This document shows, piece after piece, positions 8,693 to 17,790 of a DNA stretch of 64,000 bases; position 1 is the first letter of the stretch, and every line of letters begins with the position of its first letter. The position numbers were made by a program, and so were the translations under genes. Below the pieces are notes generated by a model. That model ran no database searches. It was not told where the DNA came from and worked only from the letters and a program-made list of their open reading frames with translations. This DNA comes from Streptomyces lincolnensis (lineage in GTDB: Bacteria; Actinomycetota; Actinomycetes; Streptomycetales; Streptomycetaceae): the NCBI RefSeq assembly GCF_021173675.1, contig NZ_JAIHON010000016.1:159845-223844 (forward strand), in the 5' to 3' direction.

Positions 8693-9895
8693 TCAGTCGC
8701 CGATGAGCGCATCCACGAACGCCTCCGGCTCGAACGGCGCCAGGTCGTCGGCGCCCTCCCCCAGACCCACCAGCTTGACCGGTACGCCGAGTTCGCGCTG
8801 CACCGCGATCACGATGCCGCCCTTCGCCGTGCCGTCGAGCTTGGTGAGCACGATGCCGGTGATGGAGACGACCTCGGCGAACACGCGGGCCTGCACCAGG
8901 CCGTTCTGCCCGGTGGTGGCGTCGAGCACGAGCAGCACCTCGTCGAGCGGAGCTTGCTTCTCCACCACGCGCTTGACCTTGCCGAGCTCGTCCATGAGAC
9001 CGGTCTTGGTGTGCAGGCGGCCCGCGGTGTCGATGAGCACGACGTCGGCTCCGGTCTCCTTGCCCTCCTTGACCGCGTCGAACGCGACGGAGGCCGGGTC
9101 GCCGCCCTCCGGTCCGCGCACGGTGTGGGCGCCGACCCGGTCGCCCCAGGTCTGGAGCTGGTCGGCGGCGGCGGCACGGAAGGTGTCGGCGGCGCCCAGG
9201 ACCACGCTGCGGCCGTCGGCCACCAGGACGCGGGCGAGCTTGCCGGTGGTGGTGGTCTTGCCGGTGCCGTTGACACCGACGACCATCACGATGCCGGGCT
9301 TGGAGGTCTCCGGCTCGGTCCGCACGGTGCGGTCGAAGCCGGTGCCGACCAGCTTGAGCAGCTCTTCGCGGAGCAGCCCGCGCAGCTCGTCGGGGGTACG
9401 GGTACCGAGCACCTTCACGCGCTCGCGCAGGCCCTCGACCAGTTCCTGGGTGGGGGTCACGCCGACGTCGGCGGTGAGGAGGATGTCCTCGATCTCCTCC
9501 CAGGTGTCCTCGTCGAGATGCTCGCGCGACAGGAGCGTGAGCAGCCCCTTGCCGAGCGCGTTCTGTGAGCGGGAGAGGCGGGCGCGGAGGCGGACGAGAC
9601 GTCCGGCCGTCGGCTCCGGGACCTCGATCTCGGGGACTTCGAGCGAGGGTGGCTCCTCGACGACGACCGGTGCGGAGCCGTCCGGAAGATCCACCTCCTC
9701 TATCGTCCGGCGCGGTTCTTCGCGGGGCGTCTCGGCCTCGTCGCCGACATGCGGCTCGGCCGGAGGGGCGGTGATGTCGGGCGCGGCGGGCGGCGGCGGG
9801 GGCAGCGACTTCTTGCGCCGGCTGCCGACGACCAGCCCGCCGAGCGCACCGAGCACGACCACGGCGATGACTACAGCAAGGATGACGATTTCCAT
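8693..9895 (-). CDS. ftsY: Signal recognition particle receptor FtsY
   Basis: Membrane-associated GTPase that receives the Ffh-ribosome complex. The 400-residue protein starts with a hydrophobic helix (residues 3-24, MEIVILAVVIAVVVLG) then RRKK, so it is membrane-anchored as in other actinobacteria. A Pro/Glu-rich acidic linker runs to about residue 95. The N domain and G domain follow, with P-loop GVNGTGKTT at 207-215, DTAGRLHTK and TKLDGTAKGG. The open frame extends 105 codons upstream, but the hydrophobic ATG start is the only sensible one. It pairs functionally with ffh at the left edge. Confidence 0.97.
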   Translation of the reverse strand: MEIVILAVVIAVVVLGALGGLVVGSRRKKSLPPPPPAAPDITAPPAEPHVGDEAETPREEPRRTIEEVDLPDGSAPVVVEEPPSLEVPEIEVPEPTAGRLVRLRARLSRSQNALGKGLLTLLSREHLDEDTWEEIEDILLTADVGVTPTQELVEGLRERVKVLGTRTPDELRGLLREELLKLVGTGFDRTVRTEPETSKPGIVMVVGVNGTGKTTTTGKLARVLVADGRSVVLGAADTFRAAAADQLQTWGDRVGAHTVRGPEGGDPASVAFDAVKEGKETGADVVLIDTAGRLHTKTGLMDELGKVKRVVEKQAPLDEVLLVLDATTGQNGLVQARVFAEVVSITGIVLTKLDGTAKGGIVIAVQRELGVPVKLVGLGEGADDLAPFEPEAFVDALIGD

Positions 9896-10212
9896 AACAG
9901 GTCCAGTATGGCGTGACCCCCCTCTCGCGCCTTCGTTACATGCGCGTGGGCTTGCGGTCCCACCGGGTCGGGCTGGCCCGCGGTCCGACTTCGTGTCGGC
10001 CGGAAGCTCCTCAGGAGCGGAGTCACAACCCGTCCAGTATCGGAACGGGTCGGGTGCGCACTGAAGCGTCACCCAGGGCGTGTCGTGGTCCATGCAGTGG
10101 GCTGCGACACGCCCTCGCTCCTTCGCGGCACGCTCATCCCCATGGCGATCTGACGCCTCGTCAGCTAACGTCCCCGCACCGGAACCCCATCCGCCCGGCA
10201 AAGGGGGCACCC
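9896..10212. other. Divergent intergenic region ftsY / LLM oxidoreductase
   Basis: A 317-bp region between divergent genes, presumably holding both promoters. It contains a perfect 10-bp inverted repeat (GGGCGTGTCG at 10076-10085 and CGACACGCCC at 10105-10114, loop 19 nt), too far from any gene end to be an obvious terminator. No small gene is supported. Confidence 0.45.
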
Positions 10213-11184
10213 ATGCCCGTCACGGTCGTCCGTTTCAACCTCGTCGAACCCGGCGCGACCTCCGCCTCCCTGAGCGCCCGCTACCGGGCCGCCCTGGAGA
10301 TGGCCGCGTACGCCGACGCCCGTGGGATCACCACCGTGCAGACCGAGGAGCACCACGGCGTCGCGAACAACTGGCTGCCCTCGCCGTTCGCCTTCGCGGG
10401 CGCGGTCTTCGGGGCCACGCGCCGGATCGCGGTCACGGTCTCGGCGGTCATCGGCCCGCTGCACGACCCGCTGCGCCTGGCCGAGGACATCGCCGTACTG
10501 GATCTGCTGAGCGGCGGCCGGCTGGTCACGGTCGCCGGGATCGGCTACCGGCCCGAGGAGTACGCGCTCTTCGACGTGGAGTGGAAGCGGCGCGGGAGGA
10601 TCCAGGACGAGGTCCTGGAGACGCTGCTCAAGGCCTGGTCCGGCGAGGAGTTCACGTACCGGGGCCGTACGGTACGGGTCACCCCGCGCCCGTACACCGA
10701 CCCGCACCCCCTCCTCCTGGTCGGCGGCTCGTCCCGGGCCGCCGCCCGCCGGGCCGCCCGGCTCGGTCTGCCCTTCTTCCCCAGCGCGCACCTGCCCGAG
10801 CTGGAGGCGTACTACAAGGAGCGGCTCGTGGAGTACGGCACCGAGGGCTGGACCATGATGCCCGCCGCCGAGACGCCGTTGCTGCACATCGCCGAGGACC
10901 CGGACGAGGCGTGGGAGCGGCACGGGGAGCACTTCCTGCACGAGGCCCGCACATACGCCTCCTGGCAGTCCGGTGACATCCGCTCCGCGGTGCGGTCGGC
11001 GGCCACGACGGTCGACGAACTGCGCGCGGAGGGCGTGTACCGGATCCTGACTCCCGGGGAGTGTGTGGAGCTCGGCCTGGACAACCTCGTGCTGCATCCG
11101 CTGGCGGGCGGGATGCCGCTGGAGGAGGGGTGGCGGAGTCTGCGGTTGTTCGCGGAGCGGGTGGTGCCGGAGCTGGGCGGCTGA
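10213..11184 (+). CDS. LLM-class flavin-dependent oxidoreductase
   Basis: A 323-residue luciferase-like monooxygenase-fold protein, expected to use reduced flavin (FMNH2 or F420); the substrate is unknown. It has the TIM-barrel pattern of the family: an N-terminal strand (VTVVRFNLVEPG), TVQTEEHHG near residue 38, HDPLRLAEDIAVLDLLSGGRL near 85-105, and LLVGGSSRAAARRAARLGL near 165. ATGCCCGTC is preceded by AAGGGGGCACCC. It is monocistronic and ends at a strong terminator shared with glcP. A cofF420 link is tempting because cofC is encoded in this window, but nothing in the sequence decides the cofactor. Confidence 0.85.
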   Translation: MPVTVVRFNLVEPGATSASLSARYRAALEMAAYADARGITTVQTEEHHGVANNWLPSPFAFAGAVFGATRRIAVTVSAVIGPLHDPLRLAEDIAVLDLLSGGRLVTVAGIGYRPEEYALFDVEWKRRGRIQDEVLETLLKAWSGEEFTYRGRTVRVTPRPYTDPHPLLLVGGSSRAAARRAARLGLPFFPSAHLPELEAYYKERLVEYGTEGWTMMPAAETPLLHIAEDPDEAWERHGEHFLHEARTYASWQSGDIRSAVRSAATTVDELRAEGVYRILTPGECVELGLDNLVLHPLAGGMPLEEGWRSLRLFAERVVPELGG

Positions 11185-11213
11185 CCTGCCCGCCGCGGTC
11201 GGCCCCCACGCAC

Positions 11214-11254
11214 CGTCGCCCCCGGTCCGGGCAGTGGCCGGACCGGGGGCGACG
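11214..11254. terminator. Bidirectional terminator between LLM oxidoreductase and glcP
   Basis: Sixteen perfectly paired bases (arms 11214-11229 and 11239-11254, core GCCCCCGGTCCG) with a 9-nt loop between convergent genes. Confidence 0.85.
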
Positions 11255-11316
11255 GCGGGTGACGAGGGGAGGGGCGGCGGGGTTGAAGGCCCTTCCCCCC
11301 GAGTTCGTGCGGGCGC

Positions 11317-12735
11317 TCAGCCCATCTCCTCCAGCGTCTTGCCCTTCGTCTCCTTGACGTACTTGAGGACGAACGGGATGGAGAGCGCGGCGAAGACCGT
11401 GTAGATCACGTAGGTGGCGGAGAGGTTCCAGTCGGCCAACGACGGGAAGCTCGCGGTGATGGCCCAGTTGGCGATCCACTGCGCGGAGGCGGCCACGCCC
11501 AGGGCGGCGGCACGGATCCGGTTGGGGAACATCTCGCCCAGGAAGACCCACACGACCACGCCCCAGGACAGGGCGAAGAAGAGCACGAACACGTGGGCGG
11601 CGATCAGGGCGATCCAGCCCTGGGTGGCGGGCAGCTTGCCGTCGACGAGGTGGTGGGAGAAGGCCCAGGCCTCCAGCGCCAGGCCGATCACCATGCCGAC
11701 GGAGCCGATCAGGGCCAGCGGCCGGCGGCCGATCCGGTCCACGAAGATCATGGCGATCACGGTGCCGAGGATGTTGATGATCGACGTGGTGAAGGAGTAG
11801 AAGAACGAGTCCGTCGGGTCCACGCCGACCGACTGCCACAGCGTCGAGGAGTAGTAGAAGGCGACGTTGATGCCGACGAACTGCTGGAAGACCGACAGGC
11901 CGATACCGACCCAGACGATCGGCTTGAAGAAGAAGGAGCCGCCGAGCAGGTCCTTGAAGGTCGACTTGTGCTCGCTGCGCATGCCGTGCTCGATCTCGGC
12001 CACCCGCGCGTCCAGGTCGATCTTGTCGCCCTCGACCTCGGCGAGGATGGTGCGGGCCCGCTCGTGCTTGCCGACGGAGATCAGAAAGCGCGGGGACTCG
12101 GGGATGGCGAAGGACAGCAGGCCGTACAGGACGGCCGGGACCACCATCACACCCAGCATGACCTGCCAGGCCTCCAGGCCCATCAGCTTGCCCCGCTGGT
12201 CCCCGCCGGCGGCGTTCAGCAGCCCCCAGTTGACCAGCTGGGAGACGGCGATGCCGATGACGATGGCGGCCTGCTGGAAGGAGCCCAGGCGGCCGCGGTA
12301 GGCGGGCGGGGCGACCTCGGCGATGTAGGCCGGGCCGATCACGGACGCCATGCCGATCGCGAAGCCGCCGACGATCCGCCAGAACGCCAGGTCGTACAGC
12401 GCGAAGGGCAGCGCCGAGCCGACCGCGCTGACGGTGAAGAGGACCGCGGAGATCTGCATGCAGCGGATCCGGCCGATCCGGTCGGCGATCCGGCCCGCGG
12501 TCGCCGCGCCGATCGCACAGCCGATCAGGGCGATGGCGATGACCTGCGCCAGCGCCGCCGGCCCGATGTCGTAGCGGTCCCGGATGGCCTCGACGGCCCC
12601 GTTGATCACGGAGCTGTCGTAGCCGAAGAGGAACCCGCCCATCGCGGCCGCCGCCGCGATGAAGATGACGTGCCCGAGATGATCGGGATGAGCCGGAACG
12701 GCCCCTGACTTCGATGCCTGCGCTGTGCTGGTCAC
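11317..12735 (-). CDS. glcP: Glucose permease GlcP (MFS sugar/proton symporter)
   Basis: Major facilitator sugar porter of 472 residues with about twelve membrane segments, matching the length and N terminus of streptomycete GlcP, the main glucose uptake system in this genus. Sugar-porter signatures are present: GGFLFGYDSSVINGA in helix 1, GRIADRIGRIR in loop 2-3, PESPRFL before the central loop, and FVDRIGRRPL in loop 8-9. The GTG start has GAGGAG seven bases upstream. It is transcribed alone from a promoter at 12820-12847 with several small palindromes around its start. Assignment to glucose rests on family recall; other hexoses cannot be excluded from sequence alone. Confidence 0.88.
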   Translation of the reverse strand: MTSTAQASKSGAVPAHPDHLGHVIFIAAAAAMGGFLFGYDSSVINGAVEAIRDRYDIGPAALAQVIAIALIGCAIGAATAGRIADRIGRIRCMQISAVLFTVSAVGSALPFALYDLAFWRIVGGFAIGMASVIGPAYIAEVAPPAYRGRLGSFQQAAIVIGIAVSQLVNWGLLNAAGGDQRGKLMGLEAWQVMLGVMVVPAVLYGLLSFAIPESPRFLISVGKHERARTILAEVEGDKIDLDARVAEIEHGMRSEHKSTFKDLLGGSFFFKPIVWVGIGLSVFQQFVGINVAFYYSSTLWQSVGVDPTDSFFYSFTTSIINILGTVIAMIFVDRIGRRPLALIGSVGMVIGLALEAWAFSHHLVDGKLPATQGWIALIAAHVFVLFFALSWGVVVWVFLGEMFPNRIRAAALGVAASAQWIANWAITASFPSLADWNLSATYVIYTVFAALSIPFVLKYVKETKGKTLEEMG

Positions 12736-12751
12736 GTGTACTCCTCGGCTC

Positions 12752-12847
12752 CGGCAACGCTGCCGGACGGTTCAGCCCCTCCAGATACGTGCTACCTGAA
12801 GGTAAAAGCAACGTTGCCGAGACTATGCCTTCAAGTTTCGAAGTCAA
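12752..12847 (-). promoter_or_regulatory. glcP promoter with candidate operators
   Basis: On the glcP strand TTGACT (12842-12847) and TAGTCT (12820-12825) form a -35/-10 pair with 16-bp spacing. Just downstream are GCAACGTTGC (12808-12817), a perfect 10-bp palindrome of the LacI-operator type, then TACCT-TC-AGGTA (12793-12804) and CGGCA-4-TGCCG (12752-12765). The overlap with the start region suggests repressor control. The regulator is unknown. Confidence 0.55.
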
Positions 12848-12914
12848 GGGGCAGAACGGTGTGAGTTTTGAGACGCTGCAAGACCACTTGCGTTCACTTC
12901 TTGAAGATAGGCAG

Positions 12915-12948
12915 GTGTCACCGCAGGCGCAGTGTCACCGCAGGCGCT
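12915..12948. repeat. 17-bp tandem duplication at the smc stop codon
   Basis: The unit GTGTCACCGCAGGCGCA occurs at 12915-12931 and again at 12932-12948, differing only in the last base. The second copy encodes the final smc codons and its stop; the first lies just outside the gene. Confidence 0.9.
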
Positions 12949-15900
12949 GCGAGATGACCTTCGACACGCCGTCACCCTGCATGGAGACGCCGTAGAGCGC
13001 GTCGGCGACCTCCATCGTGCGCTTCTGGTGCGTGATCACGATCAGCTGGGAGGCCTCCTGGAGCTCCTGCATGATCCGGATCAGCCGCTGGAGGTTGGTG
13101 TCGTCGAGCGCCGCCTCGACCTCGTCCATGACGTAGAACGGGCTGGGCCGCGCCTTGAAGATCGACACCAGCAGGGCCACCGCGGTCAGTGAACGCTCGC
13201 CGCCGGAGAGCAGGGACAGCCGCTTGACCTTCTTGCCCGGCGGCCGGGCCTCGACGTCCACGCCCGTGGTGAGCATGTTGTCGGGATCGGTCAGGATCAG
13301 CCGCCCGTCGCCGCCCGGGAACAGCCGGCTGAACACGCCCTCGAACTCACGGGCGGTGTCCCGGTAGGCCTCGGTGAAGACCTGCTCGACGCGCTCGTCG
13401 ACCTCCTTGACGACCTGGAGGAGGTCGGCCCGGGTCTTCTTCAGGTCCTCCAGCTGCTCACTGAGGAACTTGTGGCGTTCCTCCAGCGCGGCGAACTCCT
13501 CCAGGGCCAGCGGGTTGACCTTGCCGAGCTGCTGGTAGGCACGTTCGGCGGACCTGAGCCGCTTCTCCTGCTCGGCCCGGTGGAACGGCTTCGGCTGGTT
13601 GCGCGGGTGCTCGGGATCCTCCGGCAGCTCCTCGCCCTCGGCGGCGAGCGAGGGCGGCACCGGCTGGTGCGGGCCGTACTCGGCCACGAGCCCCGCCGGT
13701 TCGACACCGAGCTCCTCCAGCGCCTTGGTCTCCAGCTGCTCGATCCGCAGCCGCTTCTCGGCGCCGAGTACCTCGCCCCGGTGGACCGAATCCGTCAACT
13801 TGTCGAGTTCCGCCTTGAGATCGCGGCCCGTGTTCCGGGCCACGGTCAACTCCTGTTCCCTTCGGGCCTTGGCGGCCTCGGCGGCGGTCCGCTCCGCGTC
13901 CGCCCGCCCGAGCGACACCTCCACGTGCGCGAGGAGCTGCCGGGCGCCGGACGCCACGGCCTCCGCGACCGCGGCCTCGTGCCTCAGACGGGCCCGCCGC
14001 CGCTCGGCACGCGCGCGTGCCTCCCGCTCCGCTCGGGCGGCCCGGTCGAGGGAGTCGGCACGGCCGGCCAGTCCCTTGACCCGCTCCTCGTGTGTACGGA
14101 CCTGGAGGCGGGCCTCCATCTCGGTCTGGCGGGCGTTGGCCCCGTCGGCGGCGAGGCGGTCCCGCACCGAGGTGTCGGGCTCCTCCTCGACCGGCATCTC
14201 CTCGGCGACGGCCAGCCGTTCGGCGAGTTCCTCGACCTCTTCGAGCGCCTTCTCCAGCGCCTCCTGCGCCCGCGCGGCCGCCGCGGTGGAGCGCTCGGCC
14301 TCACCCGCGGCACCCCGCGCCTGCCCGGACAACCGCCCCAACTGCTGCGATACGGCCGACTTCTCCCGGTCGGCGGCCCGGCGCCGCTCCCCCAGCTCCT
14401 CGACCAGCGCGGCGGATTCCTTGCGGCGTTCCGCGGCGGCCTGCTGCGCCTCGGCGAGTTCGTCGCAGCGGACGGCCAGCTCTTCGAGCTCGGCGGCTGC
14501 CTCGTCGACGGAGGCCTGTACTTCGAGGAGGCTGGGGGCGCCCGCGGAGCCGCCGTGGGCGAAGTGGGCGCCGAGGAGGTCGCCTTCGGCGGTGACGGCG
14601 GTGAGGTGGGGGTTGGCGTAGACGAGGTCCTCGGCGTCTTCGAGGGTGCCGACGATCACGATGCCGTGGAGGAGGCGGCGGACGGCCGGCATCAGGTCCG
14701 AGGGTGCGCGGACCAGATCTGCAGCGTGCTGATGTGTGGCGTCCGCGGGTTCGTCGTGGCTGGTCGCGCCGTTCCCCGTGTCCCTGTGGGGCGCGTCTTC
14801 CTGGCCGCCGGCCAAGAGGAGTGACGCTCGGCCCGCGTCCTGCTTCCGCAGCAGTCTGATCGCGTCCGCCGCGGCCGACGGCGAGGTCACCGCGAGCGCG
14901 TCCGCCGCCGCGCCGAAGGCCGCCGCGAGGGCGACCTCGTGGCCCGGGGTCACGGTCAGCAGTTCCGCCGCCGGGCCCAGCAGTCCGGTGAGACGATCCT
15001 TCGCTCCCAGCAGCGCGCCCGTGCCGTCCTTGCGGCGCAGGCCCAGGGCCAGGGTCTCGTGGCGGGCCTGGGTGGCGGCCCGCTTGCGTTCGGTCGCCGT
15101 GGCCGCCTCGCGGGCGGCGCCGAGCGCGGCCTCCGCCTCGGCCAGCGCCGCTTTCGCCGCGTCGTGCCGGGCGCCCAGCTCGGCGTCGCCCGCGTCCAGG
15201 CCGTCGACCTCGGCCTTGAGGGCCTCGTACTCCTCCTGCGCGGCGACGGCACGTTCCTGCGCCTCGTCGCGGGCGGCGGCGAGGCGGTCGATCTCGGCCT
15301 GGGCGGAGGTGGCACGCGAACGCGCCGCGTTGACCTGGCCGTTCAGCCGGGCGAGGCCCTCGCGGCGGTCGGCGATGGCGCGGGCGACGTCCTTCAGGCG
15401 CCGTTCTTCCCCAGTGAGCTCGCGTTCCAGATCGGCGCGGTGGGCGACCGTGTCCTCCAGGGCCCGCTCGGCCGCTTCCAGGGCGGCTTCGAGCTCGGCC
15501 TCCTGCTCACGGATCCGGGCGGCCTCGCGCTCCATGTCCTCGGGGTCACGGCCGCGCCGTTCCTCCGGGGGCGCCGAGGTGGCGCTCTTCACGCGCGCGT
15601 CGGCCAGCGAGATGGTGCCGCGCACCCGCTCGGCCAGCTGGGACAGCTCGTACCAGGTCTGCTGGGCGCGCTGGAGGCGCGGACTGAGCTGCCGGACCTC
15701 GTCCTCCAGGAGCGCCTCCCGCTGGAGCGCCTTCCTCAGCTCCAGCTCGGCGGCCTCCTTGCGCTCCTTCAGCGCGGCCTCGTCGGCGACCTCGGCCTTC
15801 AGCGCCTGGCGCAGTCGTACGAGATCGTCGGCGAGCAGGCGCAGCCGGGCGTCGCGCAGGTCGGCCTGGATGACGGCGGCCCGGCGCGCGACCGCGGCCT

Positions 15901-16522
15901 GGCGGCCGAGCGGCTTGAGCTGTCTGCGCAGTTCGTCGGTGAGGTCCTGCACGCGCGCGAGGTTGGCCTGCATCGCGTCCAGTTTCCGGAGCGCCTTCTC
16001 CTTGCGCTTGCGGTGCTTGAGGACGCCGGCCGCCTCCTCGATGAACGCGCGGCGGCCCATGGGGTCGGCGTGCAGGACGGAGTCGAGCTGGCCCTGGCCG
16101 ACGATGACGTGCATCTCGCGGCCGATGCCGGAGTCGGACAGCAGTTCCTGGATGTCGAGGAGACGGCAGGTGTCGCCGTTGATCTGGTACTCGCTGCCGC
16201 CGTTGCGGAACATGATCCGCGTGATGGTGACCTCGGCGTACTCGATGGGCAGCGCACCGTCGGAGTTGTCGATGGTCAGGGACACCTCGGCGCGGCCCAG
16301 CGGGGGGCGGCCGGTGGTGCCGGCGAAGATGACGTCCTCCATCTTGCCGCCGCGCAGTGACTTGGCGCCCTGCTCGCCCATGACCCAGCTGAGCGCGTCC
16401 ACCACATTGGACTTGCCCGAGCCGTTGGGTCCCACGACACACGTGATCCCCGGTTCGAACCGGAGCGTGGTCGCCGAGGCGAACGACTTGAACCCGCGGA
16501 GGGTCAGGGCCTTGAGGTGCAC
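12935..16522 (-). CDS. smc: Chromosome condensation ATPase SMC
   Basis: SMC forms ring-shaped dimers with ScpA/ScpB and organises and segregates the chromosome. At 1195 residues it has the full SMC order: an N-terminal ATPase half with P-loop GPNGSGKSN at 31-39, a long coiled coil, a hinge around 500-680, a second coiled coil, and the C-terminal half with signature LSLLSGGERSL and Walker B FYVMDEVEAALDD. The hinge carries an extra hydrophilic stretch (EDAPHRDTGNG to HQHAADL). The GTG start gives MHLKALTLRGFKSF as in other streptomycetes; the frame is open 17 codons upstream. The Shine-Dalgarno is weak. Confidence 0.97.
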   Translation of the reverse strand: MHLKALTLRGFKSFASATTLRFEPGITCVVGPNGSGKSNVVDALSWVMGEQGAKSLRGGKMEDVIFAGTTGRPPLGRAEVSLTIDNSDGALPIEYAEVTITRIMFRNGGSEYQINGDTCRLLDIQELLSDSGIGREMHVIVGQGQLDSVLHADPMGRRAFIEEAAGVLKHRKRKEKALRKLDAMQANLARVQDLTDELRRQLKPLGRQAAVARRAAVIQADLRDARLRLLADDLVRLRQALKAEVADEAALKERKEAAELELRKALQREALLEDEVRQLSPRLQRAQQTWYELSQLAERVRGTISLADARVKSATSAPPEERRGRDPEDMEREAARIREQEAELEAALEAAERALEDTVAHRADLERELTGEERRLKDVARAIADRREGLARLNGQVNAARSRATSAQAEIDRLAAARDEAQERAVAAQEEYEALKAEVDGLDAGDAELGARHDAAKAALAEAEAALGAAREAATATERKRAATQARHETLALGLRRKDGTGALLGAKDRLTGLLGPAAELLTVTPGHEVALAAAFGAAADALAVTSPSAAADAIRLLRKQDAGRASLLLAGGQEDAPHRDTGNGATSHDEPADATHQHAADLVRAPSDLMPAVRRLLHGIVIVGTLEDAEDLVYANPHLTAVTAEGDLLGAHFAHGGSAGAPSLLEVQASVDEAAAELEELAVRCDELAEAQQAAAERRKESAALVEELGERRRAADREKSAVSQQLGRLSGQARGAAGEAERSTAAAARAQEALEKALEEVEELAERLAVAEEMPVEEEPDTSVRDRLAADGANARQTEMEARLQVRTHEERVKGLAGRADSLDRAARAEREARARAERRRARLRHEAAVAEAVASGARQLLAHVEVSLGRADAERTAAEAAKARREQELTVARNTGRDLKAELDKLTDSVHRGEVLGAEKRLRIEQLETKALEELGVEPAGLVAEYGPHQPVPPSLAAEGEELPEDPEHPRNQPKPFHRAEQEKRLRSAERAYQQLGKVNPLALEEFAALEERHKFLSEQLEDLKKTRADLLQVVKEVDERVEQVFTEAYRDTAREFEGVFSRLFPGGDGRLILTDPDNMLTTGVDVEARPPGKKVKRLSLLSGGERSLTAVALLVSIFKARPSPFYVMDEVEAALDDTNLQRLIRIMQELQEASQLIVITHQKRTMEVADALYGVSMQGDGVSKVISQRLR

Positions 16523-16650
16523 GCCGCTGGACTCTACCCAACGGGGATGTCTCACTCCACGAACACACGTCACGCTGCGGTTTCACACGTGAACATGCAG
16601 GGCACACCAAACGTTAAAGACAGTGAAAGGGTGCGGGGGCAAGCAAGAGG

Positions 16651-16680
16651 CAAGAAAGAAGGGACGCCGAAGCGTCCCTT
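16651..16680 (-). terminator. Intrinsic terminator after the small coiled-coil gene
   Basis: Nine-base stem AAGGGACGC / GCGTCCCTT with a 4-nt loop, followed on the minus strand by CTTTCTT. This is a classic rho-independent form. It isolates smc from the gene upstream. Confidence 0.85.
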
Positions 16681-16754
16681 GCAAACTCTGACAACTTAGC
16701 GGTTGATACAGGCCGCCCAACCACTGCGTGTGCTGTTGTGGAGCGATGCAGTGA

Positions 16755-16958
16755 TCAGGTGAGCGCAGGCTCCGCCTGGTGTGCGTCGATGCTCTCCATG
16801 ATCCTGTCGTGAGAAGCGGCAGCCGCAAGCGCCTCGTTCTCCGCCTGGATCCGTACGAGCTCGGATTCCAGGTCCTGGACGCGCTGCTGGAGCCGTCGCA
16901 TCTCGGCGAGGAGTCGAGGGTCGGAGCCGCCGACGTAACCGAGAAGCGCCTTTGCCAT
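16755..16958 (-). CDS. Conserved small coiled-coil protein of unknown function
   Basis: A 67-residue protein starting MAKALLGYVGGSDPR, with a heptad-like helix from about residue 14 to 52 (LAEMRRLQQRVQDLESELVR and onward) and a short acidic tail. GGAGG lies ten bases before the ATG. The frame is open 37 codons further upstream, but that part looks like shadow sequence. It has its own terminator and sits between smc and acyP. I recall similar short proteins at this place in other Streptomyces but know no function for them. Confidence 0.8.
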   Translation of the reverse strand: MAKALLGYVGGSDPRLLAEMRRLQQRVQDLESELVRIQAENEALAAAASHDRIMESIDAHQAEPALT

Positions 16959-17340
16959 GATGGATGGTCCTCCACACTGAGTGACCGACCGAAGCGGTGT
17001 GGGTCGTGAGGGATTCGCACCCGCGGTGCTTGACACTCTTGAGTTCGTGCTGCCGTTCATCCATGCCAAACAGCTAAGGTGCGCGGGGTGCTTTCAGCGT
17101 CTCACCAAAAAGTTTGACGGTCAACACGATCACGCCCCGTATTGGCGGGCAACCCGGGTCTGCGCGGCCTGAACCGGCGGCGACGCGACTCCTGCGGGGC
17201 CCTCGGGGCGTGGCGATCATCCTTACGTGCGGAGCCTGCCACGGCAAGCGATTCTTGGCAACCACCAGGGCCTTTCTGCTTCGGGCATATGCCGGCGTCA
17301 GGTCCCTCCGCTTCCGCCTGGGCTGTTTTACAGAACCGGC
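16959..17340. other. Intergenic region between small coiled-coil gene and acyP
   Basis: A 382-bp gap on the minus strand. TTGACC near 17115-17120 could serve as a -35 element for the small gene, but the -10 partner is weak. Otherwise nothing recognisable is present: no tRNA, no clear hairpin terminator for acyP, and no supported reading frame. Confidence 0.35.
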
Positions 17341-17622
17341 TCAACGGATGGCGAAACCGTCGTACCCTCCCCGGGGTGTGTCCCAGATCTCGGTGACGCC
17401 GTCCACGCGCCCGGGCGTGTCGTCACTCTGGAGCCAGTCGAGGAGCCCCTGACAGCCCGCGGGGGCCCCTTCGGCAACCACCTGGACCCGGCCGTCGGCC
17501 AAATTGAGAGCAAAACCACTCAGGCCGCCGATCTCCAGGGCCTTGGCCCGCGTGAACCAGCGGAAACCCACACCCTGGACATGTCCTCGCACCCAGGCGA
17601 CCAGTCGCACATCCTCGCTCAT
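17341..17622 (-). CDS. acyP: Acylphosphatase
   Basis: Small enzyme that hydrolyses acyl phosphates such as carbamoyl or acetyl phosphate. It is 93 residues, the family norm. Both signatures are visible: GHVQGVGFRWFT, with the phosphate-binding Arg at 21, and GFALNLADGRVQV, with the catalytic Asn at 40. ATG is preceded by AGGTTGC. It is monocistronic and diverges from the CAP-domain gene. Confidence 0.95.
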   Translation of the reverse strand: MSEDVRLVAWVRGHVQGVGFRWFTRAKALEIGGLSGFALNLADGRVQVVAEGAPAGCQGLLDWLQSDDTPGRVDGVTEIWDTPRGGYDGFAIR

Positions 17623-17709
17623 GAGTGCAACCTAATGGGCCAAAGTCTCTCTGGGCACTTCCTCCTCTGGCGCCATGCGGTACCGTCCTCCACCAATGAA
17701 TCTCATACG

Positions 17710-17733
17710 AAACTCACTCGATCGTGTGAGTTT
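17710..17733. promoter_or_regulatory. A/T-rich inverted repeat between acyP and the CAP-domain gene
   Basis: Perfect 8-bp arms AAACTCAC and GTGAGTTT around an 8-bp spacer that is itself near-palindromic. It lies 58 bp before the CAP-domain gene start and 88 bp before the acyP start. The low GC in this genome and the divergent setting suggest an operator, though a hairpin is possible. Confidence 0.5.
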
Positions 17734-17790
17734 TGTGAGCTTGGTTGGCCGGGGGGACGCGTCGACCGCCAGGATGAGGAAGGCAAGGAC

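Noticed and set aside
14092..14595. Pro/Arg-rich plus-strand frame
   Set aside because: Antisense to the smc coiled coil; composition typical of frame shadows in high-GC DNA.
14736..16592. Plus-strand open frame of 618 codons
   Set aside because: Antisense to smc, Ser/Arg/Ala-rich composition without any domain. smc explains the region.
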